Assembly (NCBI RefSeq): GCF_037975245.1
Contig: NC_092572.1
Location: 11,419,769 to 11,483,768, forward strand
Direction: 5' to 3'
DNA from: Apostichopus japonicus
Taxonomy: Eukaryota; Echinodermata; Holothuroidea; Aspidochirotida; Stichopodidae
DNA length: 64,000 nucleotides
Positions 24,182-35,777 of this stretch are shown here, piece by piece. Both the position numbers and the translations under genes were made by a program. The stretch's first letter is position 1. The number at the start of each line of letters is the position of its first letter. The notes beneath the pieces are model-generated. The model saw only the letters and a program-made list of their open reading frames with translations, made no database searches and was not told the DNA's origin.

Positions 24182-25545
24182 TAAAAAACAAGGGGTTATT
24201 TGGGGTGAAAAAAACAACCCCCTATAGGCCAGGAAGAGTGGAATTTAAACTTGTTGTGTGGTGTATATTATAACTACATGTCTGTAGTTGTTTGTAACAT
24301 ATTTTGTAGACCAATAACTACCCCCTCTGCTGCATGAGCACTGGTACTTTGAACCTGCAAACCCGGAAATCAACAATGTTGAACTTCGCACCACTCCTCC
24401 GAAACTTTTTATTTCATTAAACCTATATGCCAAGTTCCTAAATACATTTTTTTCACATTGGAAGATGTTTCTACAAGATGTAATAATGCAAATAACCTTA
24501 AGTGTTTGAATGGGGTAATAAAAAACTAGTTTTTATTTACCACACAGTTGTTTTCATTTATCCCAAATATCTGTCATCTAGCTACTGAAACAAGTGTTCA
24601 AGACACAGAATATCATTGTTGTAATTATTTTTTATTGATGTTTACCATTAAAATGTGGAGGGTCAGGCTAGACCCTAAAAGGCTCAATACATCATTAGCT
24701 CAGCATTTAGACTGGAGTAGCCTAAATTCTAGGAGTGTATAGGCCTAAGATAATTCTTAATAAGGCTGGTATATATTAGGAGGGTCTCCAGGACTGGAGT
24801 AGGGAGGCGGGAAGGGGGTGGAATTGATGATGGAAAACCTATAATCGTCATAAAATGTTGCCTTTTGGGGATGTCAGTGTCTGCCCTACTGAATTAAAAC
24901 AATATACTAGAGCACCAATGGTGCAGAAGCTCATACCTTTTCGAGCTGAAAAATGTAGGGCCCACAAACCAATTTTGGGCCCGTGAGGGATAACCCCCCC
25001 CCCCTCCGTTAGCAGAATCCTGGCCACACCACTGGCTATAATTCCTATTTTCCCCTTTAAATCCTATTTTACCCACTCTCTCAAACAATACCACTGGCCT
25101 ACCCTATTAAACTTTCTCCCCTCTACCTTAGCAGACATAACAAGCACTCCCTACAAGACATAACTTCACAAGCTGCCTACATACCTCAGGCTCAAAGACT
25201 TTTAAGAATCGGCAAGTGCTGATTGGCTATAGGGCTCTCATGCTTACAGTTCAACAGTTAATAACAACTCCCAGTCTTGCTTTAATTCCACTAACAGCCT
25301 CTGCAGAGCTTAACCACAAATGTAAACAAACACTGCAGGGATTGGGAGACAAATTAAAGGAGCTTTGGCAAAAAGTGAAGGCTCAGATTTTTTTAAACAA
25401 TGGGGATTAATTGTAATTAATTAACTTTTGACCAAAATTTTTTAGGCATCATCTTATTCATACACAATCCAACAATCATCAGTTCAACTTTGAATATGAT
25501 CCATCAAAATCTTGAGGAGATTGAGATATTTAAAAATATTACAAA
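24182..25545. other. Intron sequence, no exon recognised
   Basis: No supported gene. A C-run at about 24996-25008 next to a CCACACCACTGG-type sequence resembles the end of a hAT MITE, but I could not find a matching left end. Confidence 0.35.
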
Positions 25546-26060
25546 GAATGACCCCCCATGACCCCCTAAATGACCTTTGACCTCAATTTGTCGAACACCC
25601 CTCGTAACTCTCATCCCGAGGAACATTGTGACCAAGTTTCATTATAATTGGCCATACACTGTACGAACAGGAGCAATTTGAAAATATAGGGCCGCGGCCC
25701 GGGCCACAAAAGACCCCTAGTTGATCTTTGATCTCAAATTCATGAACACCCTGAAGGTAAAACTACCATAGCACTATCGTGACAAACCCTCAACATTGTA
25801 CCATGGAATCTGTAGGAGAAGAAGCATTTTGCGTATTTCCACAAAATGGCCCATTACAGCCCACAGGTGACCTTTGACCCCAAATTTTGGACCATCTCTG
25901 ATGGCCCTATACCCAATGGTCCTTGTGTCCAAGTTTCATGAAATTCCATCAAACACTGTGCGAGTGGGAGCGGTTTTACCAATTGTTGACAGATAGAGTG
26001 ATAGAGTGATAGACGCCGCACTGTAACAATAGCTCACACCAGCATGCTGGTATGAGCTAA
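25546..26060. repeat. Dispersed repeat with TGACCTTTGACC units and hairpin tail
   Basis: It contains repeated phrases ATGACCTTTGACCTCAA, GTGACCTTTGACCCCAA, and two versions of GTGTCCAAGTTTCAT / GTGACCAAGTTTCAT. It ends ACACTGTGCGAGTGGGAGCG, GACAGATAGAGTGATAGA and the hairpin AGCTCACACCAGCATGCTGG. This tail is typical of a repeat type common in marine invertebrate genomes. No coding potential. Confidence 0.65.
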
Positions 26061-27885
26061 TAATCCATTTGCAACCCACATGTATCATATATAACAGACC
26101 ACTTTAAAATGTATGTACATCAGTAAGGCTATATACAAGTAACTGTAGCCATGGAATGATAAACAGCTTTGGCCTATGGGTAATTATGAAAATCTATGGG
26201 TAATTATATCTGGTCGGTTTACAGTACTTAGCATATATGGTTTACAGCATTTTACAGACATTCATATTGTCAGAATACAAGGTTTCCTGTTTCCATGTTT
26301 ATAATTATAACACTCACCTTGAAGAGGATGACCTTGTTATCATTTAATATACAGTCTAACGTTCAGATATTCCAACCCCTAACAATTTTATGAGGGAGAG
26401 CTTTAAAATTCATGCAGTTTGTCATTTACAGATCAACGATCGAGCTATAGACATTACAAATACCATAGACCTACAAATATCTAATATCAATGTTTTGACA
26501 ATTTTTATATTGAGCATATGTTTATACACACATCAGTTGTATACCAAACATGGAAGGAAACCTACCACAAAAAGGTTGATGTTTCAAAGTTGACACCATA
26601 CCATTTAGAGTGAAATGGCAAGGAACCATGCTGCAGAAAAGCAGTCTTTACAACATACCTTGAACTACACTGAAAGACCAGGAAAATGGATTTTCATTCA
26701 TACAATTTGACTTGTTCAATTTTCTAGAACTATATTCTATTATAACAAAGTTTTTTTTTTACCCCCACAAAGTTTTTTTTGCCCAAAAAATGGGTAAATA
26801 TGGGGGTAAAAAAAAACAATGTTTTTTTCAAATTTTGTATTTAAATTCTTTGCAAAAAACAAAATTTCTGCCAGTTATGTCAGAAGACGTTCCTACTTGC
26901 CAGTTGAAAAGAATAAAAAATGATGAAAATCATAAATGTATCTCTTGCTATATCAAACTTTAGGTAGACTGTTTTCTTTACCCCACCTGACTATATGTCA
27001 AAATCTTGTTAGTAGTTAATAATTTTCTGCAACCTTCAAAAATTCTTTTCCTTTTCTTATAGCTTCATATTAATTCACAATCCTCGATAAAAGAAGAACA
27101 ATTTGAATGATCAGAGCCTGCATCTGGACTGATTTTAATGCTCAAATTTAGAGACAATATTGATAACCTTTAAACAATGCAAACACTGTGCCTATTCCAA
27201 CATTAATCCAAGATTTTAGTTGGAATACTTTCACAAATACAGTCAGAGATAGCAGAAAGTCAGTGCCCACAACATCTCGAAAAGGGCAGTTCATATGAAA
27301 TGCCACATTAACCTGGTCAAAATTAATCTTGTTAAAAAAAAAATCAGAATTCTTTGAATGTTATTTCTAAATATATTTGAAACAAACATGGGAGTCAAAT
27401 TTCCTAACAGCAATGTCAAATAATGGATAATGTTTATGCATACTGGTAACTTGAAAGATTTCCAATGCAATGTGTATAGAGGATAGAAGTATACATGCTA
27501 CTGTTCTTATAAAAAACTTGTAGATTAATTAATACTTTAGGCCAATGGATTTGTCATTCCTTGCTGCAGTTTGTACGGTAAGAGAAATTTCAAGTAACCT
27601 TCCAGACAAAGATTTTCATTATCGAGACTTCAAGACCCTGGTTCTAAGGGATCAGGCAGGTTCATGCAAAACAGTATATGCAGTAGTACTTAAGTGAGTT
27701 CATCAATGCATTACTCTTGCTATTATTAGATTGACAAAATTTTCAAAATTTGACCTTTCGCTGCTTTTCAGGGGCGACCAGGCCCACCCCTGCTTTTCGA
27801 CCACCCTGCCGTTCCAATCCATTTTACCCCCAGCCCCCTCCTCCATCTGCCCTTCTACTTCCCAACTCGCCAACTCTGTAGTAGC

Positions 27886-30309
27886 TAGGGCTGTGAGTTT
27901 TCGTTTAAAGACCTAAACGTTTAAACGGCCGATTTTTTGTTTTTATACGTTTAAACGTTCGCAAATATCGCGAGAAAACACTGAGCATAAAGGCGTGGGG
28001 TCCAGGGGACCGCCCTAGGGCCCTGGTGGGGCGAAGACCCCGGAAAAGGAAAAGGAATTTTTTGCGTGTCTGGCGATAAAAAAATTCGCAGTTGAGGATG
28101 CAAAATACTGACAACTTTTTTAATTTAAATTGTCACGAAGCTGATGAAATATTTTAAATGACAAGTTACAGTAGCTGTATTATGTTATAAATAGAAAAGA
28201 GATTTAAAGCAGCATTTTGCGTCCTCGACTTTGGTATTTCTCAACCTCACTGACTCCACTATGCCATAACGACATACATAACTAGCTTATCTATTTATAT
28301 TTTACTTCAAATGGTGGCATAAAAGTCGAAAAAATTGCAACTTTCAACTGTGTTGTTCTCCAAGATATTTTCCGTTGGGAACCCAATAAACCTCGCCCAT
28401 AATATGAATATTTAAACACTACGAACGTCATTGACAGATACGTAATATAACAACACGCTTGATTTGTGTACAGTCTATATGGCAGTTGTACCAGGGAGTT
28501 GTACCAACGCAAAGTCTTGAATCTATTTTTAGCAACGGCTCATAACTAAACCTGCATCTCTGATTGGTTGAATTCAAACTAGTGGGTTTGGGAACTGAAT
28601 GCGATTTAATTTTGTATGTGGAATACTCGCTAATTAACGTTTGTGGCAGGGAAAAACTTGGCTAATATCTTAATTTGCTGTTTTGTGATTTGATGTATGT
28701 AAAAAACTCGATGGACATGTCAAAAAAGTAGAAAACGGCGACCAAACGTAAAATGCTCATGAATAAACATACTATTCACTGATTGGTGGAATTCAAACTA
28801 GTGGATTTGGAGATATGAAAACTTTGTCGGGGACACTTTTACTCATTATCGATATAAATCGTTAATTACTCGCTAATTAACGCTCTTGGCAGGATGAAAC
28901 TTGGATGGTATCTTAGTTTGCTGTTTTATAATTGATACATGTAAAAAAATCGATGCACATGTTAAAAAGGTGGAAAAAAGCGACCCAATGCAAAATGCTG
29001 CTTTAATCTGTTTTACAATCTTTAAAAAGTTTAACTTACAGAACCTCCGATATTATGAAACAAAAAACGTTCGGCAAAGGCCCGTTTCTAGAATGCCTAA
29101 CAATGAATAGCGCGCACTAAACGTACATCAGTTTACCAACTGCAGTACGGTTTAACTTAACTTAAATACTACGGTAGGATACTGTAAATGTGCTCAGAAT
29201 TTTCCCAGGTACCTTGCCAAACAACTGCGCGCTCATCTGTCTAACACCTGTTTGTTAACATTTTTGGCACGTTTCCAAGAAACGTTTCATGGAGTATTCC
29301 CCATGATACACGAGGCACAGTTCATACACGCAGCACACGATATCAAGCTATGGTCATCTTTATGAAGTAAACCTTGTAATAAAATGTTTTAGGCCACACG
29401 GCATGATTAACTAATGCTTAACATTATTTCCATGTTCTTGTAGAAAACGTCAAGTTCGCAAAATACGATTGGTTGTGTTTTTGTAGTTACGTGAGATCCG
29501 TTACAGACGAGGTGGTTAGGCTATTTGCTATACACTTAACTATGGTAGGACATTATTTTTCCGTATATTTGGAAATTCTAGAAAATACTTCCCCCCCCCC
29601 ATAACACCAGATCTGGTATTACAGTTTATTCATAAATGGGTGTACTAGAGCCTTGTATACATGACATTAGTTGCATTTAGCACGATTTGCCAGTTTCGCG
29701 TGAATTTTTCGAAAGTGTTTTACTGAATCTTTCGTAAAATTTGAAAGGTGTACCAACTTAGTTTTCGTACACAATTGGTAATTTCTCTACTGATTTTCAG
29801 AGCTTTTTTTTACGATCTCCAATCGATACATTTCCTTTGATCATGTATTTGAACAACTATTACCAAGTCGAGTATTCCACCCGGTATTATCTGTTCGGAG
29901 AGTTCAACGTGATGGACAGGGATTGTAATCATTTCGATCGAGCATGCATTGACTGGATTATCTGCGCCGCCGCTGTCGGCTCGATATAAAGTACACTTGT
30001 GCCGCCAATCAGGAAGTTTTCACAAAAGGATAACAGCGTTCAAGTTTAAGCCATTCATATCGCCGGATACATCGGGGGGGGGGACAAAAGTAGGATTACG
30101 TTCGCGGTTTATGATTCGACTGATCGTAAGTTGTGTTGTTATTTCTCGTAGTAGACAAAATAAACACGGGAATTGATACGCGATTTTTGCCAATAATTTA
30201 ATTTTCAGTTGATATCATAGTTTCGTTTAAACGTTCATAAGGTTTTATTAAACGTTTAAACGATGTTTCGTTCGTTTACACGTTTAAACGTGTAAACGGC
30301 ACAGCACTA
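27886..30309. mobile_element. 2.4-kb non-autonomous hAT element with GTTTAAAC subterminal repeats
   Basis: The ends are TAGGGCTGTG on the left and the complement of TAGTGCTGTG on the right. Perfect 8-bp direct repeats GTAGTAGC flank it (27878-27885 and 30310-30317). Both ends carry several copies of the palindrome ACGTTTAAACG (about 27915-27960 and 30225-30295), a pattern expected for hAT transposase binding sites. No transposase frame is present. A TTAA-flanked element (28208-29002) is nested inside. Poly-C (about 29591-29600) and poly-G (about 30075-30083) tracts lie in the body. Confidence 0.88.
28208..29002. mobile_element. TTAA-flanked TIR element nested in the hAT
   Basis: Perfect 13-bp inverted ends AGCAGCATTTTGC, each bounded by TTAA (28204-28207 and 29003-29006). 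A TTAA duplication is typical of piggyBac and Kolobok types. The 795-bp body has no transposase. The right part is internally duplicated: the segment with CTCGCTAATTAACG, CTTGGCTAATATC and CATGTCAAAAAAGTAG (28570-28750) is repeated, diverged, at 28780-28990. A truncated, inverted relative lies at 20218-20735. A pair of GTTGTAC repeats around CAGGGA (28485-28504) marks an old micro-insertion. Confidence 0.8.
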
Positions 30310-30797
30310 GTAGTAGCTCCATGCTTTGACCTTGCAGCGATTCCAACAACCAAATCTTCAAAAATACCAGTACCTACAGTGTGAATATATCATCTCTCGC
30401 TAAATTCCAGTTCACTGTACTACTGCATGTACATGCCTGTTCGAGCTTCATTTTCAACTACACATGCGCAAATCCTTAAAATCTGATCCAACATTTATCC
30501 TGGGCTCTTTGCAAGCAATCATCTATACGAAAATTACAGTAGGTCTATGTGAATAGCTTTTTACGCAACGTAGATTAAAACAAAAATCAGTTCAATGTTC
30601 CAAAGTACAGTAGTTTACACACGAATGCTGGGCCAAAATAACATTTACTGAAGCACATTGTCATATGACTGCAAGAAATGTTTGCAACAGAAACTACTGA
30701 TGGTAAGAATGCACATTTTACATTAATTAGCAACTCTTAATGCTGAGAGAAGAAACATACTGTGAGCTGAAATATCCTGTTCAGGATCAGAGATGTT

Positions 30798-31286
30798 AGC
30801 TTCCCACACAATTCATAGATTTTCTCCACTCATTAACATTTTGTTATCAAAACAATGATTCAAATATTACGTGATAGTCTCAGAAACAATGCAAGTGCAT
30901 CTTTGTTGTCAAAATGTTTACGTACTGTATGTGAAAAGGCCTAACGTTATGATATTGGAGTGCACACACATGATAGCCTTTACCGCAAACTTCACTATCT
31001 CTACACAGGGGAAAGTCAGTTGCAAGTAATGTTCATTGAGCACTACAGTTGCAAGTAATGTTCATTGAGCACTACAGGTGCAAGAATATTCAAAGACAAT
31101 GGATGGGGACTATTAACCAATCAAATCACAGGAATTTTGGAAAAGCATCATTGTCTATTTTTAGCATGAAAATTTCTGTAATGGGGTGTTGTTAACCCTG
31201 TACCTTGCAGTTGATTGTTATGATATATTTATTTTCAAACAAATTCAATGATCTGTAGGAATAGGAGAACTTTTGATTCTTTTCAG
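30798..31286. repeat. Left member of a ~500-bp inverted duplication (partner 41590-42104)
   Basis: Read in reverse complement this matches 41590-42104 along its length. Shared blocks include GTTAACCCTGTACCTTGCAG, CAATCAAATCACAG, ACACACATGATA and ATTCATAGATTTTC, in conserved order. This copy alone has a 30-bp tandem duplication, TGCAAGTAATGTTCATTGAG, at about 31020-31078. The pair flanks the transmembrane exon of the Ig receptor, 11 kb apart. It is probably two copies of one unidentified repeat. Confidence 0.8.
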
Positions 31287-31774
31287 AAGAAGTGTTTTTT
31301 ATTAAAGAAATAATGAAAGATGTTCATTCAAAAATGTGTTTTGTTATGTTTTCCGTTGACCTAGTTGTGAGTGTGTATACTTGGGGTCTGTTTCTCAATA
31401 AAAAGTTTGCATCCCTGGCCAAACATTGCGTCCTGGACACAGAATCCTGAGTTCGTAACAATGCTGTACATGTCTTAAGGGTATATTGAATTTGTTTATA
31501 TGATACTGTTTATATTATCCAAGACTTTTCTCCATGCATTTAGCGTCCAACACATTGCTTACATTCTGTAAATTATGTATATGGGGCATGTTTACCAAGA
31601 AAGGCACAAATAAATGGAAAAAAAGGAAAACTAAAATATATGAACAAAATTCAATTGAACGTTACACAAATTCAAACTTGTACTTTGAGCATTCCACTGA
31701 TTCCTGTGTACATACATGAAAAGTTTCATTCCTTTAAATATATTTTCAAATGTAAATGTGAAAGACAAACTTAC

Positions 31775-31873
31775 CACGCTTGCACGTCATCATTGCTATT
31801 ACAAGGAAAACAACAACTACAATCACCGCAACAATAGTGCCAACAATGGCCCCTGTTGTTAAACCACCAGATT
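31775..31873 (-). CDS. Ig-superfamily receptor, transmembrane exon
   Basis: A 99-nt minus-strand exon lies between acceptor TGTTTATTGCAG (AG at 31875-31874) and donor CGTG|GTAAGT. It is phase 1-1. Using G from the upstream Ig exon the first codon is GAA. The peptide has a short Gly/Thr-rich stalk (SGGLTTG), a ~22-residue hydrophobic helix (from AIVGTIVAVIVVVV to VIAMM) and a basic stop-transfer CKR. This is the classic shape of a type I membrane receptor exon. It connects in frame upstream to the Ig exon at 44079-43816 and downstream to 11405-11319. Confidence 0.85.
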
Positions 31874-33560
31874 CTGCAATAAACAAGAAAAGAAAAGATG
31901 TTTACTGCTAAAGACAATTTCTTTTTGCTTCATTGTATACTGTAGTTCTAGAGTTACTTGAGTTTACAATCATATCCAGGCATATAGTGATATAACTTGC
32001 CATGGATCATATGAAGTTAAATACTTACTGTAAGGTAATAAACTTGTATGCCAGTCTGAGCTTAAAGCTTAGGAGATTGATTTTTCCTTCCATTAACTCC
32101 AGTTTTCCTCCCAAACTGCAATAACAACTAAGTACATATTGCTCCATGGGAACATTCCAATGGCACAATTTAATAATAAGTACAGTATGTCAAGTATGAT
32201 GTATAAAAATATGGCAAATTAATCCCTGGGCTTGTGAAAAGATGCTGATGAAGACATAATATCAGTAGAATGGAAAGCTGAGTCATGAAAACTTTCCCAT
32301 TCCACCTTCCCAACAAGGAATGGAAATTTGTGTGAAGGAACTGATTGTATACTCATTTAATTTGTGCAATGACATTTTCAGAACTGTGTATGATCTTCAA
32401 AATTATAGATACTTAATCTTGTAACTCATATTTTTGATTTCATAAAGGTAATGAACTTCAAACTGTTGTAGAATATGAATTTTTCATTGGAATCAAAATA
32501 CAGTAAGTCTTACACAAAATGTTCTATATTCAAATGTTAATCCACAAACAAAGAAAATTATTTGCTTCACCGAGAATACAGGCAGCCATTGATTTACAAA
32601 CAAGTGAATGAACACCACCTTAACAAACCAACAGAGAAAACAATACTTGGCTGAACATCAAACTAAGATGCCTGTACAAGAAATCAACTAAAATTATGAA
32701 TAATAATACAGTGGATTTATATACCGCCAAATCTGAAACAAAAGTAGCTGCTCTACAAAACAAGCCAATTGCAGTAAGTAAAGAAATTAATCTTTTAGAG
32801 AACTCTTAAACCTATATGGACACAAATGGTTAAATTTAACCAGTAATTCACATGAATTCAAAATTATTAAAATCTTTACAAACCATTGAGTACTCAAGAT
32901 TTACAAGAAAATGTGTATCCAAAATTAATGAACTACTTTAAGTTCTGTGATTGATCCTTGTCAGTAGTGCTCCAACAACAATTAAGTTTGTAAGATAATT
33001 ATAAGTTAATTGTCACTATTTAGGTATCATATTCCGCATTACAGTAATTTTATACACCAAGATATGATTTCCTTAGATCTCCTTTCTCACAACTGCAGAA
33101 TGGTGGGCAATTCTGCTAAATTTCAAAACAATATGATATGAAAACTAATTGCCCATATTATCTAAAAGGATTATGTTCATTTGACAGATAAAAGTTTAAT
33201 CTTATTCCTGTTAACATCCTTTCCAAGATTTAAAGTATTTACAGATATTTTGCAGTGCATTCAAGACAAACAGACCTGTGTGATGTCACAGAAGTGCACT
33301 AACAAATGTTTTGTGTTTTTCTTCAATATCAAATGACCTTTTTTAACTACCTGTACAAGATTGGGATGCATATGAATATGACTCACAATATCACTATTGA
33401 ACATGTTTAAGTTTCACATCACATATGTAAGTTCCAATCCAAGGAAAAAAGAAATAATAAAGCAGACCATACATTTCACTATCAGTGTATATGGAAATGG
33501 AAGCAACTTTCACCAGGACACTCAGAATGTGGTGTTCCTTGCATCAGTCAAAACTATCCA
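31874..33560. other. Intron sequence, no exon recognised
   Basis: AT-rich DNA upstream (in gene sense) of the transmembrane exon. No open frame, repeat boundary or exon-like feature is supported. Confidence 0.4.
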
Positions 33561-33581
33561 GCATTGTTGGTGAATTCCAGC

Positions 33582-35777
33582 GTGACTGATGGGACATTTG
33601 ATAGAAAAGTTCAACAAAGAAAGTTATATTGTTGAGAAGTGGGAGAGGGCAGAAGGCTATAAATTGCAACATTCACTTGGGCAACCCCCAGTTGGTCCAT
33701 CATTGAAGAACTGTTCACATACTGTAAGTGTGTTCCTTTTTGATAGGGAGCACTTAGAGTAGCCCTGTGACTGATGGGACATTTGAGGACCACCATTTTT
33801 AGGTACGTTTAGTTAACTTGTAAGCGCTATCTTAGAATGGAAAGAATGAGTTGGGTATATACCCCTCCTGGTAGCTACTTAATGTAGCTACTGTATATCA
33901 GAGCACCACCATTGAGAGACTATTGGCATTAACTATTTTACACAGTTGCGTTTCCCTTGTGACTGATGGGACAGAAGCTCTGTGACTGATGGGACGCTAT
34001 CTCCTCCAAAATTATGGCAAATTTTGTTTTGCTCTAACTTCAGTTTGCATCCACATATGGTGCCAACTAGCATTAAACTTGGGTTATCTGGGCTCTAGCC
34101 AACCATAGTCATAACAGGTAGGGCCCACTTGAGTTGGCCCATGGGGGTATGGGTCCCCCATTGGTTTGCCATATGAGCATCCCATAGAAGCAACTGGCAT
34201 ATGTAGAACAGACACAGGCCCATGGGAAAATGCTGTTCCATTCCACACTTGCTGTTTCATATAGCCCCATATGACTGAGTCATGGGTGTGTGATTTGTTG
34301 GGGCCTCACTGGGAAAGCTGTTTGGGCCCATATTTGGTGAGGTATGTTGCCCATGTATGGGACTCATGTCATCCCACTTCTGTGTATCAAGTACTGACAA
34401 CTGGAAAAATGAAACACAATCCATATGCATTTGAAACTTGCATTTTATTTATTAACAACAACAGAACGAGCTGAGCCTTGAAACATGCAAACATTGATAA
34501 TGAACAGGATACTAATTATAACATTGATGAAGTCATTTAAGTCACATGAGCTTTTGACAATATGCTGAGCTTAACCCTGGGCAGCAAAAGTACCGAGATA
34601 CTGTACTTTCAACTGTGGATTAGGGTCCAATCTGCCCATCATATAGTGAAAGTCTAATACAATTTTTTTTAGCCATGTTTCTCCATTTTCCCCAAAATAC
34701 TAAAGTGATCAATATCCCATGAAGAAAGAGCCAAAACTAATAGGCAAAGGGGCATACATAGACTATAAAAAGGATCCACCTGGCCTTACCAATGATTGGA
34801 TTGGACCTTACATTGACCATTGAAGTTACAGCCTAGTGGTTCTGTGGGTACTAATTCACTTGTGTGATGGGTACTCCTGTGGTGATACTGCCAACCAGGA
34901 GTGTGTTGTACAGTGCTTCAGGTTCTTTTTCCCCCTGATAGACCCACCAGTTCCTTCAACTCGGCCTCATTGTTCTGTGATCCAAGAACATTGCATTCCT
35001 CAAATTTTGGACAGAAGGGCCTGTATGCAGTGATCCAGCCCTCCTCACAAACCTCTGTGCATGTCACTGCTGTAGATGATAATAGTTGTTTTGTCATTTC
35101 TTTTTAGGAAATTAGGTATGAATGGAACGACACTATTCTTGTAGTACTACTACTTTTAGGCATTGCAAACTGTCCAATATAGGCTGTACTATCTGAACCT
35201 GTGACTGATGGGACAGTAAAATCTGAAAGAAGATCTGAAAAGTATACCAATCTTGATTCAGGATAACCGTCACAGGTCAATAAACACTTCATCATGTCAC
35301 CATCATGTCAGTGACACAAGCTGCTTTCAATAACATGATCTAACAAATTAATTTGAAGAAATATACTGTACCTGTATTCTGATTTGCGTTTTCGTTCACG
35401 TTCTCGGCGCTCTTGTTTCTGTTGTGAAGACATCTCCCGCTTCTTCTTGTGGGCCCACTGTTTGCGGTATGCTGATTGTGTTTTTTTGTATGCATCATAT
35501 TTCCCCTCTGCTTTCAAACGTTCCCTCCTGTTTCGCTGTCTTTCAGCACTGGATTTCCCCATTTTGCATTACACCACACATGCAGCCTAATTCTGTGACT
35601 GATGGGACAGAAGTTTCAGGTTGTCTAGCACATAACCCTAAACACAATTGAAATATCTCTGCTCATGCCAGATTAGGCCCTGAGTAGTACTAGATAGATA
35701 TACCCCCAACAACAGCTGAAATCATTCTGTTGGCTTGTGACAAAAACAAATGTTAAAAAACTGTGACTGATGGGACA
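33582..35777. mobile_element. Probable element with seven direct copies of GTGACTGATGGGACA
   Basis: The 15-mer occurs at 33582, 33767, 33959, 33982 (last base changed), 35201, 35595 and 35763, all on the plus strand. It is absent elsewhere as far as I can see. Copies cluster towards both ends of a 2.2-kb block with about 1.2 kb between the clusters, as subterminal binding sites would. I could not find TIRs or a target duplication, so the outer limits are unknown. One exon-like basic frame lies inside (35562-35372, minus). Confidence 0.6.
35372..35562 (-). CDS. First exon of a transposon-type basic protein (partial)
   Basis: From ATG at 35562 the minus strand encodes about 63 residues of very basic, coiled-coil-like sequence beginning MGKSSAERQRNRRERLKAEG and ending RERERKRKSEY. 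It stops at the donor ACAG|GTACAG (35372/35371). From memory, proteins with similar KSSAERQ-type N-termini occur as uncharacterised, mobile-element-like genes in marine invertebrates, with downstream exons carrying the functional core. No downstream exon is recognised here. The location inside the GTGACTGATGGGACA block suggests it is that element's gene. A nuclear, nucleic-acid-binding role is inferred from composition only. Confidence 0.5.

Noticed and set aside
28902-29110. 69-residue frame starting near 28901
   Set aside because: It covers the right end of the TTAA element and the hAT body, with no domain. It is repeat sequence.
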